NCBI GenBank assembly: GCA_036503775.1
Contig: DASXWH010000172.1
Span: forward strand, 1 to 28,318
Length of the DNA: 28,318 nucleotides
Reading direction: 5' to 3'
Origin: Ohtaekwangia sp036503775
GTDB lineage: Bacteria; Bacteroidota; Bacteroidia; Cytophagales; Cyclobacteriaceae
Under the pieces are notes generated by a model. The model did no database searches, was not told the DNA's origin, and saw only the letters and a program-made list of their open reading frames with translations. Below, in pieces: positions 1 to 11,100 of this stretch (positions within the stretch are counted from its first letter, which is position 1; each line of letters opens with the position of its first letter). The position numbers were made by a program, and so were the translations under genes.

Positions 1-2888
1 AACTGTTGCCTGAAGCGCGGGCTTTGTGAATTGATCTCGTCCCAGAAATGCACCGGGTACAGTTTCTTCTCTTCACTGTTGCTCAGTGACTCCTTTATAT
101 AACAGGCGAGTATGGCATCAACACTGCCGTTGTTGTCAAAATCTTTTGCAAATACCTCCAATGGAAAATCCGTGTTCGCCTGATAACCATTATTGAGGCC
201 GAGGTTTCCTACTACATAATCGATGTCACCATCGTTATCAAAATCCCCACCGGTTATACTGTTCCACCAACCGGAATACTTTGATAAAGTGGAATCTGTA
301 TGCGGTACGAACTTTTCACCGGTATTTCTGAAGAAAGTAACCGGCATAAATTCACCCACAATTGCGAGGTCTGTTTTTCCATCATTATCAAAATCGGTAA
401 ATAAAGCATCTGTGATCATCCCGGGTTTTACAAGCTCAGGACAGACTTCAGATGTTACGTTGATGAATTTTCCATTTTCATTCCGTAACAGGTAACTCTC
501 GACAGCATAGGGGTAACTTCCAGGAACAACTCGCCCGGCCACAAACAAATCGAGATCGTTATCACCATCAAAATCGGCAGCTCGCACACCTGACCCGCTC
601 GTTTCAATTTTTGGTATAGCAAGAGAATCTATAGCGAATTTTCCTTTCCCCGAGTTCCGGTAGAACCTGTGCCGGTAATTTCTTGAGGGTGGTTGAAATT
701 CAATGCTGCCGCTTACAACATAGAGATCCTGATCACCATCATTATCGGCATCGAAAAGTAATATGCCTTCATCCTCATACAGCTTTTTCTCTGTTCCGGG
801 AACAACAGAAGGTTTTGAAAATGTGCCGTCAGGTTGTTGAATAAAAATGGTAGTTGGGAATTCCGAAGAACCGCCTACGATAAGATCTTCACGTTTATCT
901 CCGTTTACATCTCCTACACTTAAACCTGGCCCCGCTTGTGAGAATTTATGCGGAAGTGTACGTTGAATATTAAAATCTATCCTGTCAGCCTCTTCATGTC
1001 TGAACTGAAGTTTTAATGATGCTGAACGTTCTTCAAAAGTCTTTGCCGTTAATAGTGGGGCAATAGTATTTTTTGACTGAGGATCATAAGCTACTGCCAG
1101 AACCTGATCGGCTCTGACGTTCGTTAACAACTGCTTTCTCCCATCAGGCCATTGTACAACAATTGAATCTATTGAAGTACTGGCACCAAGTCCGATGTGA
1201 ATGGCATTCTCAACCGATGACAAATAACCTCGTGCAATTTCTGCTTCGAAGAATTGTTTCTTGCCATCAGCATATAATGTCAGTTTTGTTCCGATGGCTT
1301 GTTTGTTGGAAGGATATCCCGTCAGTTTAACACGCAGGTAATGTGAATCAGATTTCCTGTCTTTTTCATAAAGCGTATTTTCATACACAAAAGCTTCATC
1401 ATTAATATTGTTGACGATATAATCAAGGTCACCATCATTATCCAGGTCAACATAGGCTGCCCCGTTTGAAAATGAAGGTTGTGAAAAACCCCAGTCTTTG
1501 GAAACATCCTTAAAGGTAAGGTCTCCGTTATTTCGGTAAGCGTAATTAGGAATACGCACCACCGGAACTGAATCGAGAAGAGCTGTATAGGAAGTATATG
1601 AACCTACATCTTCACGGTAGGCAACAAAATCTTTGTCCGTGATATCTTTGGGAAAACCATTTGTGATCAGCAGGTCTTTTAGTCCATCGTTATCAAAATC
1701 GGCAAACAAGGCTGACCAGCTCCACTCCGTTTGAAAAACACCAGACATCTGGCCGATCTCGCTAAACCCGATCCCGTCATTCAACCCGTTGTTCAGATGA
1801 AGCATGTTACGCATATACTGATACTCATACCCAAAGCGTTCATTATTAATGTAGGTCAGATAGCTTTTGTTGTTGATGGATGTCTTCTTCCGGTCGTTTG
1901 TCTCTGGCAGCATATCCATCGTAACGATATCGGTTAAACCATCATTGTTAAAATCAGCAGCATCGCTTCCCATAGACGACTGACTTTGATGACCGATCCA
2001 CTGTGGGCTCTTGTTAGAAAAGGTACCATCCTGGTTGTTGATATACAGAAGGTCATTTGTGATAAAGTCGTTAGACACATAAATATCCGGCCAACCATCA
2101 AGATTAAAATCTGAAACAGCAAGCCCTAAACCAAAGCCTTCATGCAGTATCCCGGACTTCATCGTTACGTCAGTAAAAGTTTCATCACCATTATTCCGGT
2201 AAAGCCTGTCATTGGTTTCAGCAGAGCCATCGTCTATTTTAGGACGATAGGCAGAAGACAGGGAGGGTATTTGCTTGTTCGTAAGAATATACAGGTCGAG
2301 GTCGCCATCCCGGTCGTAATCAAAAAATGAAGCCATCAGACTGTGACTGGTATCAGCAATTCCATAACGTGATGCCACCTCTTCAAAAACAGGAACCTTG
2401 TTTTCGTTAAGACCTTTATTCAGAAATAACATGTTCGCCCGCTGTAGTGAATCTTCCACTTTGGTTGCACATACGTACAGGTCCTGCCAGCCATCGTTAT
2501 TTATGTCCACCACCACTACACCAGAGTTCCACCGGCCTAAATCAATTTTGGCCTGATCAGATACATCCTTAAACTCCATGTTTCCTTTATTGAGATACAG
2601 TTTATTTCCATCCATGTTACCGGTGAAAAAAACATCTTGCAAGCCGTCATTATTAAAGTCTGCAATCGCCACCCCTCCTCCATTATAGATATAGTCGTAT
2701 GTGAAAATATTAAATGAATCCGTTTCATGAATAGTATTCGAGAAATGAATACCCGTTTTAGATGATGGAAGTAATCTGAACAGTGTTTTGGTTTCTGGTT
2801 GTTTTTCACAACTAAACAGACCTATGGCTATCGCACATAAGAGTGCTCCACACACTACAGTTTGCTTCGTTATAAACTTGCGTCTCAT
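1..2888 (-). CDS. FG-GAP/VCBS-repeat ASPIC (CRTAC1-like) surface lipoprotein, 3' end outside window
   Basis: The reading frame is open from the ATG at 2888 to the left edge (962 codons), so the C-terminus is missing. Aligned by eye with the next gene, about 160 residues lie outside. The N-terminus is a lipoprotein signal with lipobox LFSC, Cys27. The body carries many Asp-rich calcium-loop repeats of the form DxDxDGxxDLY, as in FG-GAP/VCBS beta-propellers, for example near residues 70, 105, 170, 225 and 265. An ASPIC/UnbV-type domain lies near 513-598 (IDSIVVQWPDG). The start is 18 bp downstream of the stop of the homologous gene at 2907-6221, so the two are probably cotranscribed. The product is likely an exported, calcium-stabilised outer-membrane lipoprotein that binds a ligand or partner. 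No catalytic site is evident, and the biochemical role of this family next to SusCD pairs is not known to me. Confidence 0.9.
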   Translation of the reverse strand, partial: MRRKFITKQTVVCGALLCAIAIGLFSCEKQPETKTLFRLLPSSKTGIHFSNTIHETDSFNIFTYDYIYNGGGVAIADFNNDGLQDVFFTGNMDGNKLYLNKGNMEFKDVSDQAKIDLGRWNSGVVVVDINNDGWQDLYVCATKVEDSLQRANMLFLNKGLNENKVPVFEEVASRYGIADTSHSLMASFFDYDRDGDLDLYILTNKQIPSLSSAYRPKIDDGSAETNDRLYRNNGDETFTDVTMKSGILHEGFGLGLAVSDFNLDGWPDIYVSNDFITNDLLYINNQDGTFSNKSPQWIGHQSQSSMGSDAADFNNDGLTDIVTMDMLPETNDRKKTSINNKSYLTYINNERFGYEYQYMRNMLHLNNGLNDGIGFSEIGQMSGVFQTEWSWSALFADFDNDGLKDLLITNGFPKDITDKDFVAYREDVGSYTSYTALLDSVPVVRIPNYAYRNNGDLTFKDVSKDWGFSQPSFSNGAAYVDLDNDGDLDYIVNNINDEAFVYENTLYEKDRKSDSHYLRVKLTGYPSNKQAIGTKLTLYADGKKQFFEAEIARGYLSSVENAIHIGLGASTSIDSIVVQWPDGRKQLLTNVRADQVLAVAYDPQSKNTIAPLLTAKTFEERSASLKLQFRHEEADRIDFNIQRTLPHKFSQAGPGLSVGDVNGDKREDLIVGGSSEFPTTIFIQQPDGTFSKPSVVPGTEKKLYEDEGILLFDADNDGDQDLYVVSGSIEFQPPSRNYRHRFYRNSGKGKFAIDSLAIPKIETSGSGVRAADFDGDNDLDLFVAGRVVPGSYPYAVESYLLRNENGKFINVTSEVCPELVKPGMITDALFTDFDNDGKTDLAIVGEFMPVTFFRNTGEKFVPHTDSTLSKYSGWWNSITGGDFDNDGDIDYVVGNLGLNNGYQANTDFPLEVFAKDFDNNGSVDAILACYIKESLSNSEEKKLYPVHFWDEINSQSPRFRQQ

Positions 2889-2906
2889 TTAATGTATATC
2901 TTATTC

Positions 2907-5900
2907 TTATTTTTTTGTCTGTTGAAGAGCCAACGCTGACATATTATTTCTGCTGATGAGAAGTATTCCAGGTCCCCCAGGTCTGTTAAAGAATTCCAGA
3001 TCTCTGACTTCACCCTGAATGAATATTCCGCTTTGTGCCTGAGGCACAAAGTCAAATTCACCTTTACCATTTCCTTTCAGGAGGATACCCCGATTTGAAT
3101 CCTGTCTCCCCACTTCAGGTTTTAAGCCATAGAAATTTCCGCACAGTAGAATATCCACATTGCCATCACTGTCAAAATCGTTAATATCAATAGCCATCAC
3201 CGGAGAAACCTGGGCTTCAAGAGGTAGTGCCTGGAGTTCAGATTCACTTCCCTTCCGGTTCCAGAGGATAGCACTTTGCAGGCTAATGGCTTTATATGTT
3301 AATGCACCGTCTCGTTGTTCAGGTGAAAACAATTCTTCATAGGTCTTGGACGCATAATCGCTATACTTAAGGGACTTTTTTTTCAGCGATGGCATTTGTG
3401 AGGTCAGATCCAGTTTCGATGCAAATGGATAAGCACTTTGCTCTCCCGGAGGATACCAGTTTATAACAAACTCGCTTTTGCCATTCTGGTCAAAATCTTT
3501 TACATATATACTCAACGGCTTTTGTTCCGTTGCTTTGAACTTACTGTTCAGGCCCCAGTTTCCAAGCACATAATCTTCCGTTCCATCAGCATTCAGATCT
3601 GCTTTTTCAATGGTACTCCACCATCCTTCCGTACCCTTTATGGAATTAGCTTCACCCAGCGTTGTACCTGAATTCCGAAAGACCTTAACCGGCATCCACT
3701 CTCCTACAACAATGAGATCCTTTTTCGCATCATCGTCAAAGTCACTCCATACGGCTCCTGTGATCATGCCTGCACCCGCAAGAGAAGCTGGTGTTATGTC
3801 TGTCCATTTGGAACCTTCATTTCTGAACAGAAAACTTTTTGGGATCAAGCCATAGTTTCCGGGGACAATACGGCCACCAATAAACAAATCAACATCACCG
3901 TCATTGTCAAAATCTTCTGATAAAATGCAGGAGAAGTTACCCAGGACAACCGGATATGGATTTGTGACTTTCTGAAAGTTACCTTTACTGTCATTTAAAT
4001 AGTAGCGGAGTTCATACGACTTGGGATTTCGTTTAAATTCATTTCCTCCCGATCCGATTATAAGATCAAGATCTTTGTCGTTATCCAGATCAGTAAAAAT
4101 TCCACAGGTACTTTCGAAAATGGAGTCAACAGCAAATACTTTTTGCAGCTGACGTTGAAATTTTCCATTGAGCTGCTGTACAAATAATTTGTCTTCATCA
4201 TTGAATGCCCCCAGCAGAATGAAATCTTCGAGCTTATCACCGTTAACATCTCCCCTGACAATCTTTGGTCCCTCGGCAGATATTTTGCGGGGCAACAGGC
4301 GTTCATAATCAAAATCGTTGAAATTATTTTCGCGATGAGCATGGTCACCAATTAAAAGCTGGCTTGTCTTTTCGGTAAACAAGAAAGAATTGCTGATGGC
4401 TTTCTTCCTAAAAACACGATCCGCATTCGCATGATCTACATGCAAAACGGAGTTTGCTTTCACATTCAGAAGTGCCTGCATTTTAAGGTCAGGCCACACG
4501 ATCACCGCTGAATCTATCACAGTCTCTTTTCCCAATCCGAATAACAGTTGAGGCGCTACTGAACTTTCAAAACCGCGTGTGGTATAATTCTGCAGTACCT
4601 GTTGTTGCCCTTTTGAATATATCGTTACCTGTGCTCCAATTCCGAAAGGATTTTTTGTATTTCCGTTAAGGATAATTTTAAGATAATTATTAGCGAGTTT
4701 GTCAGCATCATTCCGGTAAACAAAACAGGGATCATTTACATTATTTATGACCAGATCATAATCACCGTCATTGTCCAGATCTCCATACGCTGAGCCATTG
4801 CTAAAGGAAGGTTCACCTAATCCAAGTGAATCGGCCAGATTCTGAAATGTTTTATCTCCGTTATTAACAAACGCATAATTCGAAATTTTACCTGAAGGGA
4901 TCTGATCCAGCAGGTCATTGAAATCAAATTTGCCTTTTTCTTCTACTATTTTTTTAATGTTCTCGCGGTCGGCTACGAAGTCGGCAAAATCAAGCGATGT
5001 GATGTCGCGGTAAATTCCGTTTGAAACAAAAATATCCTTCCATCCATTATTATCCATATCAAACATAAGTGCACCCCAACTCCAGTCGGTGGCCGCTACA
5101 GTTGATACGTTTGCCATTTCCTGAAAATTCCCATTGCCATCGTTGAACTGAAGGCAATTCTGAAGGACCTGATAGTGATAACTGGATCTTATCTTCAATT
5201 CTTTGATGTTCGTTTCATCGAATTTGGTCATGCTCTTGATCCGCACATTGTCTGCCGGGAGCATGTCTGTTGTAAAGATTTCAGCATCGCCATCATTATC
5301 CAGGTCGGCAACGTCCGATCCCATACTGGAAGCTGAAATAATATTAGTTCTCGAAATAATTTCTTCGGAAAACTTACCATTGCCCTGATTAATGTAGAGG
5401 TAGTCGCGTTCCCAGAAGTCATTACTGATGTAGATATCGGGGAACATATCGCCATTCAGATCACTTACCGAAACACCCAGCCCGAAGCCTATCCAGCTTC
5501 CATAAATACCGGCCTCAGCGCTTACGTCAATGAAATGTCCGTTGTCATTTTGCATAAGCTTATGACCGCCTTCCACATCACGTTGGTCACGCGAAATCAA
5601 AAACTGTTCTACGCGGTCAATGGATTTAAAGCTGTTATTCAGAATATAACAATCGAGATCACCATCCTGATCATAATCAAAGAATGAAGCATGCGTGGAG
5701 TACCCTTTATCATTTAACCCATAATCCACTGCTTTTTCTGAAAAGGTAAGGTCACCATTATTGATGAAGAGTTCATTTTCCTTATTTCCACCCTGCACAT
5801 CTCCGGAGTTACATACATAAATGTCGAGCAGGCCATCTGCGTTAACATCTGCCATCGTAACTCCAGTACTCCAGCTTTTAGTCCCCCCCACTCCAGCCTT

Positions 5901-6221
5901 GTCAGTAATATCTTCAAACGTCCAGTTTCCTTTGTTCAGAAAGAGCCTGTTCTTCTCCTGGTTGGAAGTAAAATAAATGTCCGGTAAGCTATCGTTATTA
6001 ATATCCCCTATGGCTACGCCTCCGCCATTGTAAAAATTGCGATAGGTAAAAATGTTAAAAGCTTCAGTGTCTTTAACTGTGTTGGTGAAGGTAATTCCCG
6101 TTTGTTCTGACGCCAGGTTCACAAAAAGTGATGGACCGGAAGCGGATTGTTCATCCCTCGTTCCGCACGATACCATCATGAAAATCAAGAACAAAAAGCA
6201 GTTTAAAAAGAGTTTGGGCAT
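2907..6221 (-). CDS. FG-GAP/VCBS-repeat ASPIC (CRTAC1-like) surface lipoprotein, 1104 aa
   Basis: The signal peptide is type II, with lipobox MVSC and lipidated Cys19. The motif NGGGVAIGDINNDSLPD opens a long series of Asp-rich loops: DYDQDGDLD, DLDNDGDAE, DMDNNGWKD, DLDNDGDYD, DLDNDKDLD, DFDNDGDVD, DFDSDGNVD. These are typical of FG-GAP/VCBS propeller blades that bind calcium. An ASPIC/UnbV domain sits near residues 505-595 (GIGAQVTIYS, IDSAVIVWPD), between two propeller-like halves. Length near 1,100 residues is what I expect for these lipoproteins in Bacteroidota. It is a tandem paralogue of the gene at 1-2888: the same order of domains, with shared phrases such as FNIFTYxxxYNGGGVAI. It lies downstream of susCD but behind a terminator hairpin. 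Surface display and binding of a SusCD cargo or cell-surface polymer is inference. An enzymatic role cannot be excluded. Confidence 0.92.
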   Translation of the reverse strand: MPKLFLNCFLFLIFMMVSCGTRDEQSASGPSLFVNLASEQTGITFTNTVKDTEAFNIFTYRNFYNGGGVAIGDINNDSLPDIYFTSNQEKNRLFLNKGNWTFEDITDKAGVGGTKSWSTGVTMADVNADGLLDIYVCNSGDVQGGNKENELFINNGDLTFSEKAVDYGLNDKGYSTHASFFDYDQDGDLDCYILNNSFKSIDRVEQFLISRDQRDVEGGHKLMQNDNGHFIDVSAEAGIYGSWIGFGLGVSVSDLNGDMFPDIYISNDFWERDYLYINQGNGKFSEEIISRTNIISASSMGSDVADLDNDGDAEIFTTDMLPADNVRIKSMTKFDETNIKELKIRSSYHYQVLQNCLQFNDGNGNFQEMANVSTVAATDWSWGALMFDMDNNGWKDIFVSNGIYRDITSLDFADFVADRENIKKIVEEKGKFDFNDLLDQIPSGKISNYAFVNNGDKTFQNLADSLGLGEPSFSNGSAYGDLDNDGDYDLVINNVNDPCFVYRNDADKLANNYLKIILNGNTKNPFGIGAQVTIYSKGQQQVLQNYTTRGFESSVAPQLLFGLGKETVIDSAVIVWPDLKMQALLNVKANSVLHVDHANADRVFRKKAISNSFLFTEKTSQLLIGDHAHRENNFNDFDYERLLPRKISAEGPKIVRGDVNGDKLEDFILLGAFNDEDKLFVQQLNGKFQRQLQKVFAVDSIFESTCGIFTDLDNDKDLDLIIGSGGNEFKRNPKSYELRYYLNDSKGNFQKVTNPYPVVLGNFSCILSEDFDNDGDVDLFIGGRIVPGNYGLIPKSFLFRNEGSKWTDITPASLAGAGMITGAVWSDFDDDAKKDLIVVGEWMPVKVFRNSGTTLGEANSIKGTEGWWSTIEKADLNADGTEDYVLGNWGLNSKFKATEQKPLSIYVKDFDQNGKSEFVINWYPPGEQSAYPFASKLDLTSQMPSLKKKSLKYSDYASKTYEELFSPEQRDGALTYKAISLQSAILWNRKGSESELQALPLEAQVSPVMAIDINDFDSDGNVDILLCGNFYGLKPEVGRQDSNRGILLKGNGKGEFDFVPQAQSGIFIQGEVRDLEFFNRPGGPGILLISRNNMSALALQQTKK

Positions 6222-6272
6222 CAGGTATTCAGATAGCTCTAGGCGTTAAAGTTTAGAAATTGGGATAGAATT

Positions 6273-6307
6273 AAAAAACAAAGAGGCAGATATAATCTGC
6301 CTCTTTG
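6273..6307 (-). terminator. Intrinsic terminator downstream of susD
   Basis: A perfect 13-bp inverted repeat (6279-6291 with 6295-6307, loop ATA) contains GAGGCAGAT. Read on the minus strand it is followed directly by six T residues (6273-6278), the form of a rho-independent terminator. It lies 28 bp past the susD stop and 57 bp before the start of the first ASPIC/VCBS lipoprotein gene. It could end the susCD transcript fully, or leak and set a lower level of the downstream genes. A weak TA-rich stretch at about 6245-6256 might be a separate promoter for the downstream pair, but its match to the Bacteroidota -7 box is poor. Confidence 0.85.
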
Positions 6308-6335
6308 ATGTTTTACTATTGAAATGGGCCGATAA

Positions 6336-8093
6336 TTACCAGCCTGGATTCTGTTTAAGCTGAGGTACGCCACCCACAATACTCAACTGAATCTGTTGGG
6401 TAGGGAATGGATACCAGCGATGTCTTTCCTGGTAGGTTGAAGCATCATTATAATATGATCTTTTTGACTTTTCAGCTGCTACGAAGCCGTTAAGCAGAGT
6501 AGCCGCGTAACCAGGAGCCATATCATCCCATCTTCTGATATCAAAGAAGCGATGACCTTCCAGCGCGAGCTCAAGTCTTCTTTCGAAGCGTACAGCTTTG
6601 CGGGCTGTAGCTTGATCAGCCCATACTGCAGGGTAAGGCTTCACATTATAATTAGCCCAGGTATTTAAGCTACCATTCATATTGGCTGCATCAACGATAA
6701 CCGCTGCATCGCTGAGAACTTCAGGTTGTCCGTCACCGTTGCTGTCAGGTAATTCCATAGGTCCCTGTGCACAGTTGCCGGCACGGGTACGAATTTTATT
6801 TACCAGCTCGAGTGCATCGGCAAGTCTGTTTTTCTCAACATATGCTTCAGCCAGCAGAAGCATAGCATCCGCCATACGGATAACCGGAACGTTCACACCA
6901 TTGTTGGCAGCACCATTCCATCCACCCGCTACGATCGGAGAAGTTTTATACGGTTGGAATTTTTTCGGACTGTACGGACCAGAGTATGATCTGGAACGGA
7001 TGAAGCCAGGAGCGTGAGTAGCCCAATCCCAATACGGAACACCATCTCTACCAATAGTTAAATCGATACGAGGATCTACAAAATCAACTGCAGGATCAAG
7101 GTCAGCAGCATTGAAATCATCAAGCAAAGGAAGACCAGAGGCATTCACTTTATATGCATTCACCAGGTTCTGTGAAGGCTGGTGGAAACCGCAGCAACCG
7201 AATCCACCACCCACAGGGTTCGCCAATTGGTTCAACCAGTTAGAGTTACGAGCCTGAGCCGCATTGCTGGTTGACATTTGTACGCTAAACAAAGCTTCTG
7301 CACTGTTTTCCTTATCATACTGGAACAAATCTCTCTGGCAATTTACCAGTTCGCCATCCGGAACGCCTGCAGCTTCAAAGTTTGCGATCGCTTCATCAAA
7401 GTTCAGATCATACATATAGAGCTTACCTAAAAAGGCCTGTGCAGCTTTTTTGGTAACACGTCCTTTGTCTGATTGTGTTTCGGGAAGAAGCGGTACAGCA
7501 GCTTCAACATCGGCAATAGCCATTGCTAATGGATCTGATCCTTCATTCGTTTTTCTGAAATCCGTATCGGTTTCAATAAAATAAGGAACAGGTCCAAATA
7601 CTTTGTACAATTCAAAGTGGTAATACGCTCTCAGGAAAAGTGCCTCACCTTGTACACGGTCTCTGATGTCATCAACATCAGTACCTGAAGCAGCAAGCAG
7701 GTTAATAACGGAGTTCGTACGGGTAACACCTTCATACAGGGGGATATATTTTTGGCCTAATAATGAGTTACCAGCAGACCACTGATACAATTCGATAAGG
7801 GTAATTTCACCGATATCACCTTGTTCAGATCCTTTGTAAGCATCATCAGAAGGCACACTACCCAAGATCCAGTTCACCGGATCAGAAGGCCATGTATTGT
7901 TGTTATCAATATGATAACCGTCAAGAAGGGCGTATGCACCGATCAGTGCAGCCTCCACACCTGGCTTGTTCGCCAGAGCAGAAACACCTAGCGATCCCTG
8001 CGGATTAATTTCCAGGAACGAATCACTGCAGGATCCCAATATGGCTAAGAATACAACCACAAAAGCGATTGATCCTAAAATTGTTTTTTTCAT
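6336..8093 (-). CDS. susD: RagB/SusD-family nutrient-uptake outer-membrane lipoprotein
   Basis: This is the surface lid that captures substrate for the SusC channel. The start chosen is the ATG at 8093, giving MKKTIL and a classic lipoprotein signal with lipobox LGSC at Cys22. An in-frame ATG three codons upstream (8102) is possible. After the lipidation site comes the family signature DSFLEINPQGSLG. Near residues 500-524 is the SusD hallmark RRLELALEGHRFFDIRRW, and the protein ends with the usual WYPFPTQQI...QNPGW tail. About 585 residues is normal for the family. It follows the SusC gene by about 29 bp and is surely cotranscribed with it. The substrate is not predictable, because SusD ligand residues are poorly conserved. 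A GCCGF stretch near residue 300 is unusual but may be a local disulfide or a loop. Confidence 0.96.
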   Translation of the reverse strand: MKKTILGSIAFVVVFLAILGSCSDSFLEINPQGSLGVSALANKPGVEAALIGAYALLDGYHIDNNNTWPSDPVNWILGSVPSDDAYKGSEQGDIGEITLIELYQWSAGNSLLGQKYIPLYEGVTRTNSVINLLAASGTDVDDIRDRVQGEALFLRAYYHFELYKVFGPVPYFIETDTDFRKTNEGSDPLAMAIADVEAAVPLLPETQSDKGRVTKKAAQAFLGKLYMYDLNFDEAIANFEAAGVPDGELVNCQRDLFQYDKENSAEALFSVQMSTSNAAQARNSNWLNQLANPVGGGFGCCGFHQPSQNLVNAYKVNASGLPLLDDFNAADLDPAVDFVDPRIDLTIGRDGVPYWDWATHAPGFIRSRSYSGPYSPKKFQPYKTSPIVAGGWNGAANNGVNVPVIRMADAMLLLAEAYVEKNRLADALELVNKIRTRAGNCAQGPMELPDSNGDGQPEVLSDAAVIVDAANMNGSLNTWANYNVKPYPAVWADQATARKAVRFERRLELALEGHRFFDIRRWDDMAPGYAATLLNGFVAAEKSKRSYYNDASTYQERHRWYPFPTQQIQLSIVGGVPQLKQNPGW

Positions 8094-8122
8094 GTTATAC
8101 ATAAAATTTTAAATCTACTGGG

Positions 8123-11100
8123 TTAAAAAGCTGCGTTTACACCAAACATAATTGTTCTGGAAGACGGATAGTTTCCGAAGTCATAACCAGCCCACACATC
8201 GTTCTGTTGACCGTTTCCTACGTTTACGCTTGAAAGAGCAGGATCTATACCACTATAGCTGGTGATAGTGAACAGGTTTTGTGCCTGTACATATATTCTC
8301 AGCTTTTCAAAATACTTGTTCTTAGGAAGTGTATAACCCAGGCTTATGTTCTGTGCTCTCACATATGAACCATCTTCAACATAAAATGTACTGGACGCTA
8401 AGCTGGCTGCATCGTTCGGATCGATCATCGGCAAACTGCCACCATTCTCAGGAGTCCATGACTTGGTCAGCACATCCTTGTGTACGTTAGAGTTGAAGAA
8501 TCCGAAGTGTGTGAACAGCTTATTGTAGTTATAGATCTCGTTACCGAATGTTCCGTACAGGAACAGGTTGAAATCAAACGCCTTGTATGTCAATCCGATA
8601 TTCAAGCCCATGGTCAGGTCAGGGTGAGCGCTTCCGATCGGCACATTATCACCGTCAGGTGTGATCTTTCCATCACCGTTGATATCCTTGAACTTAAAGC
8701 GACCGATTTTTTCAGATCCACCGTTAGGAAGTGCATCAACTTCTTCCTGCGTTTCATAAATTCCATCCAGGCGGTAGCCGTAGTAAGAGGCGATCGGCTG
8801 ACCTACCTGCCAAACGTTGACTTCACCAAAGCGTTTATCAATACCTACAGGGAACAGGAGCTTAGTATCACCTTCTAACAGCGTGATCTCATTCTTATAA
8901 TGCGACAGGTTCAGGCCAACATTGATTCCAATGTCGCTGGTTACATTACCACGATAATTTACCGCAGCATCCCATCCGTTATTGGTCATGTTCGCTGTAT
9001 TTCTGTAAGGAGGTGTTGCTGCACCAGCCAAACCAGGGAACGGTCCGTTATACAACAGATCCACGATATCTTTCTTATAGATATCAAATACCACATTGAA
9101 TTTTCCATTCAAAACTGTTGCATCAAAACCGATGTTGGTCATGCGGTTTTCTTCCCACTTCGTGCCCGGGTTACCATATCCTGTGAGTGCATAACCAGCG
9201 TTGTTTCCACCGTTAGTACCACCGATATCGTAGCTGGCATCATAAGCACTTCTTGCACCGTACAGATCGTAGGCATTAAATGCCTGGATAATCTGGTTAC
9301 CGGTAACTCCGTAACCTGCTCTGAGTTTCAAGTCATCCAGCCAGGAGAAACCTTGCATAAAGGATTCTTCAGAAATTCTCCATCCTGCACTGAATGCAGG
9401 GAATGTTCCGTAACGATAGTCAGGACCAAAGTTTGAAGAACCATCTCTGCGTATGGTGAAGCTGAAGAGATACTTGTCATTGTATGAGTAATCCACTTTA
9501 CCGAATATCGATGAAAGGTTATTCACACCAGCAATACCATTTGGTCCGTTTACGTTGCTGTTCACAAAGTTAACAGTCGGAGCAAGTGCCATATTGAGGT
9601 AGCGGATGTCTACATCGGTAAATCCGTAACCATCGAGGCGGCCACCAATGTTGTGCACACTGTTCTGAACGGCTTCATATCCAACGAAAGCTGAAATATT
9701 GTGCTTGTCAGCTATGATCTTGTTGAATTGAAGCATGTTTGTCCAAACCCAGTTAAAGCCAGTAGCGTGGTTTTCCTGGAAGAAGTTTGTAGCGTTGAAT
9801 TCGCGGTTTTCCCATGTAGGAAACTGAAAGTTCTGATTGGAGTTCTGGTTAAAGTCAACACTGAAGTTTGATTTGATTCTCAGGAAATCAGTGATCTTGA
9901 ATTCACCATTCAAACTACCCAAGAGGCGATAGAAATAGCTGATATCATCCTTGTTGCGATAAGACAATGCCAGCGGGTTAGAACCGTTACTGAATCCAAC
10001 GGTTTTCGCAGAGGCGAAATTAACGCCTGATATATCATATACCGGAACGATCGAGTTCATTTTCAGAATCTGCGTCATTACGTTCTGCTCATTCTGGTTT
10101 CCACCTTGCTGGAATACCCCGGTACTGCGCGCAAATGAAAGAGACTCGCCAAAAGTGAATCTTCCAGCTTTCATTGAGCTGTTGATGCGGGCTGAGAAGC
10201 GATCGAAGTACGTATACTTCATGGTACCATCCTGCTTGAAATAATCCACTGAAGCTGCAAATGTTCCGTTCTCTCCACCACCGGAGATACCAATGGTATG
10301 GTTAGTGATAGGAGCTGGATCGAAAGTCTCATCCCACCAGTCAGTTCCTTCCGGATTTGACATCATGAAAAGAGTAGGTTGCTCTCGGGGATCTACAGGG
10401 TAGTTATAAGTCGAAATATCTGTAATGGCATTACCGTCAGCATCTACGGGAGTATAGAAGAATTCAGGGATAGAAGCTGCTGCACCAACGCCACCATAAA
10501 AATCCTCAGTTGATGGGTTCTTTATCGTGTGATACTTCTGTGCGTAATCCAATGGATTTTTAACCAGGAAATCATTGTAGCCTCCAACCGGAGTAGCTAC
10601 ACCATAATATCCATCATATGTTACTTTTACTTTACCTGATTTACCAGTTCTGGTGGTAATGATGATAACACCATTGTTTGCACGTGAACCGTAAATGGAA
10701 GCCGATGCACCGTCTTTCAACACCTGCATGCTTTCAATATCGTTAGGGTTCAATCCATTGAGACCTTTGTCACCTTGCAGTTGTACACCATCGATAATAA
10801 CCAATGGGTCACTGCTACCCGTGATAGAGTTCACACCACGGATACGGATGTTTGCACCGTCACCAGGTGAACCGGAAGTTGACACCGTAACACCAGGAGC
10901 ACGACCGGCTAACTGCTGACCAACACTGGCCGCCTTTATGGTCTTAAGCTCTTCAGCATTTACGACTGCCACAGCACCGGTAATATCCGCTTTGCGTTGC
11001 TCAGAGTAACCGGTTACCACCACTTCTTCAAGAGAAGTAATATCGGGCACCAGGGAAACATCAATGGCAGTACGATTGCTTACGGCAATTTCCTGAGGTC

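Noticed and set aside
1..6221. Repeated Asp-rich coding motifs as possible DNA repeats or CRISPR-like array
   Set aside because: The repetition reflects calcium-binding loops of protein propeller blades. Spacing and sequence vary at the DNA level.
8480..9436. Two plus-strand open frames antisense to susC
   Set aside because: They are low-complexity shadows of the barrel-coding sequence with no start context or recognisable domain.
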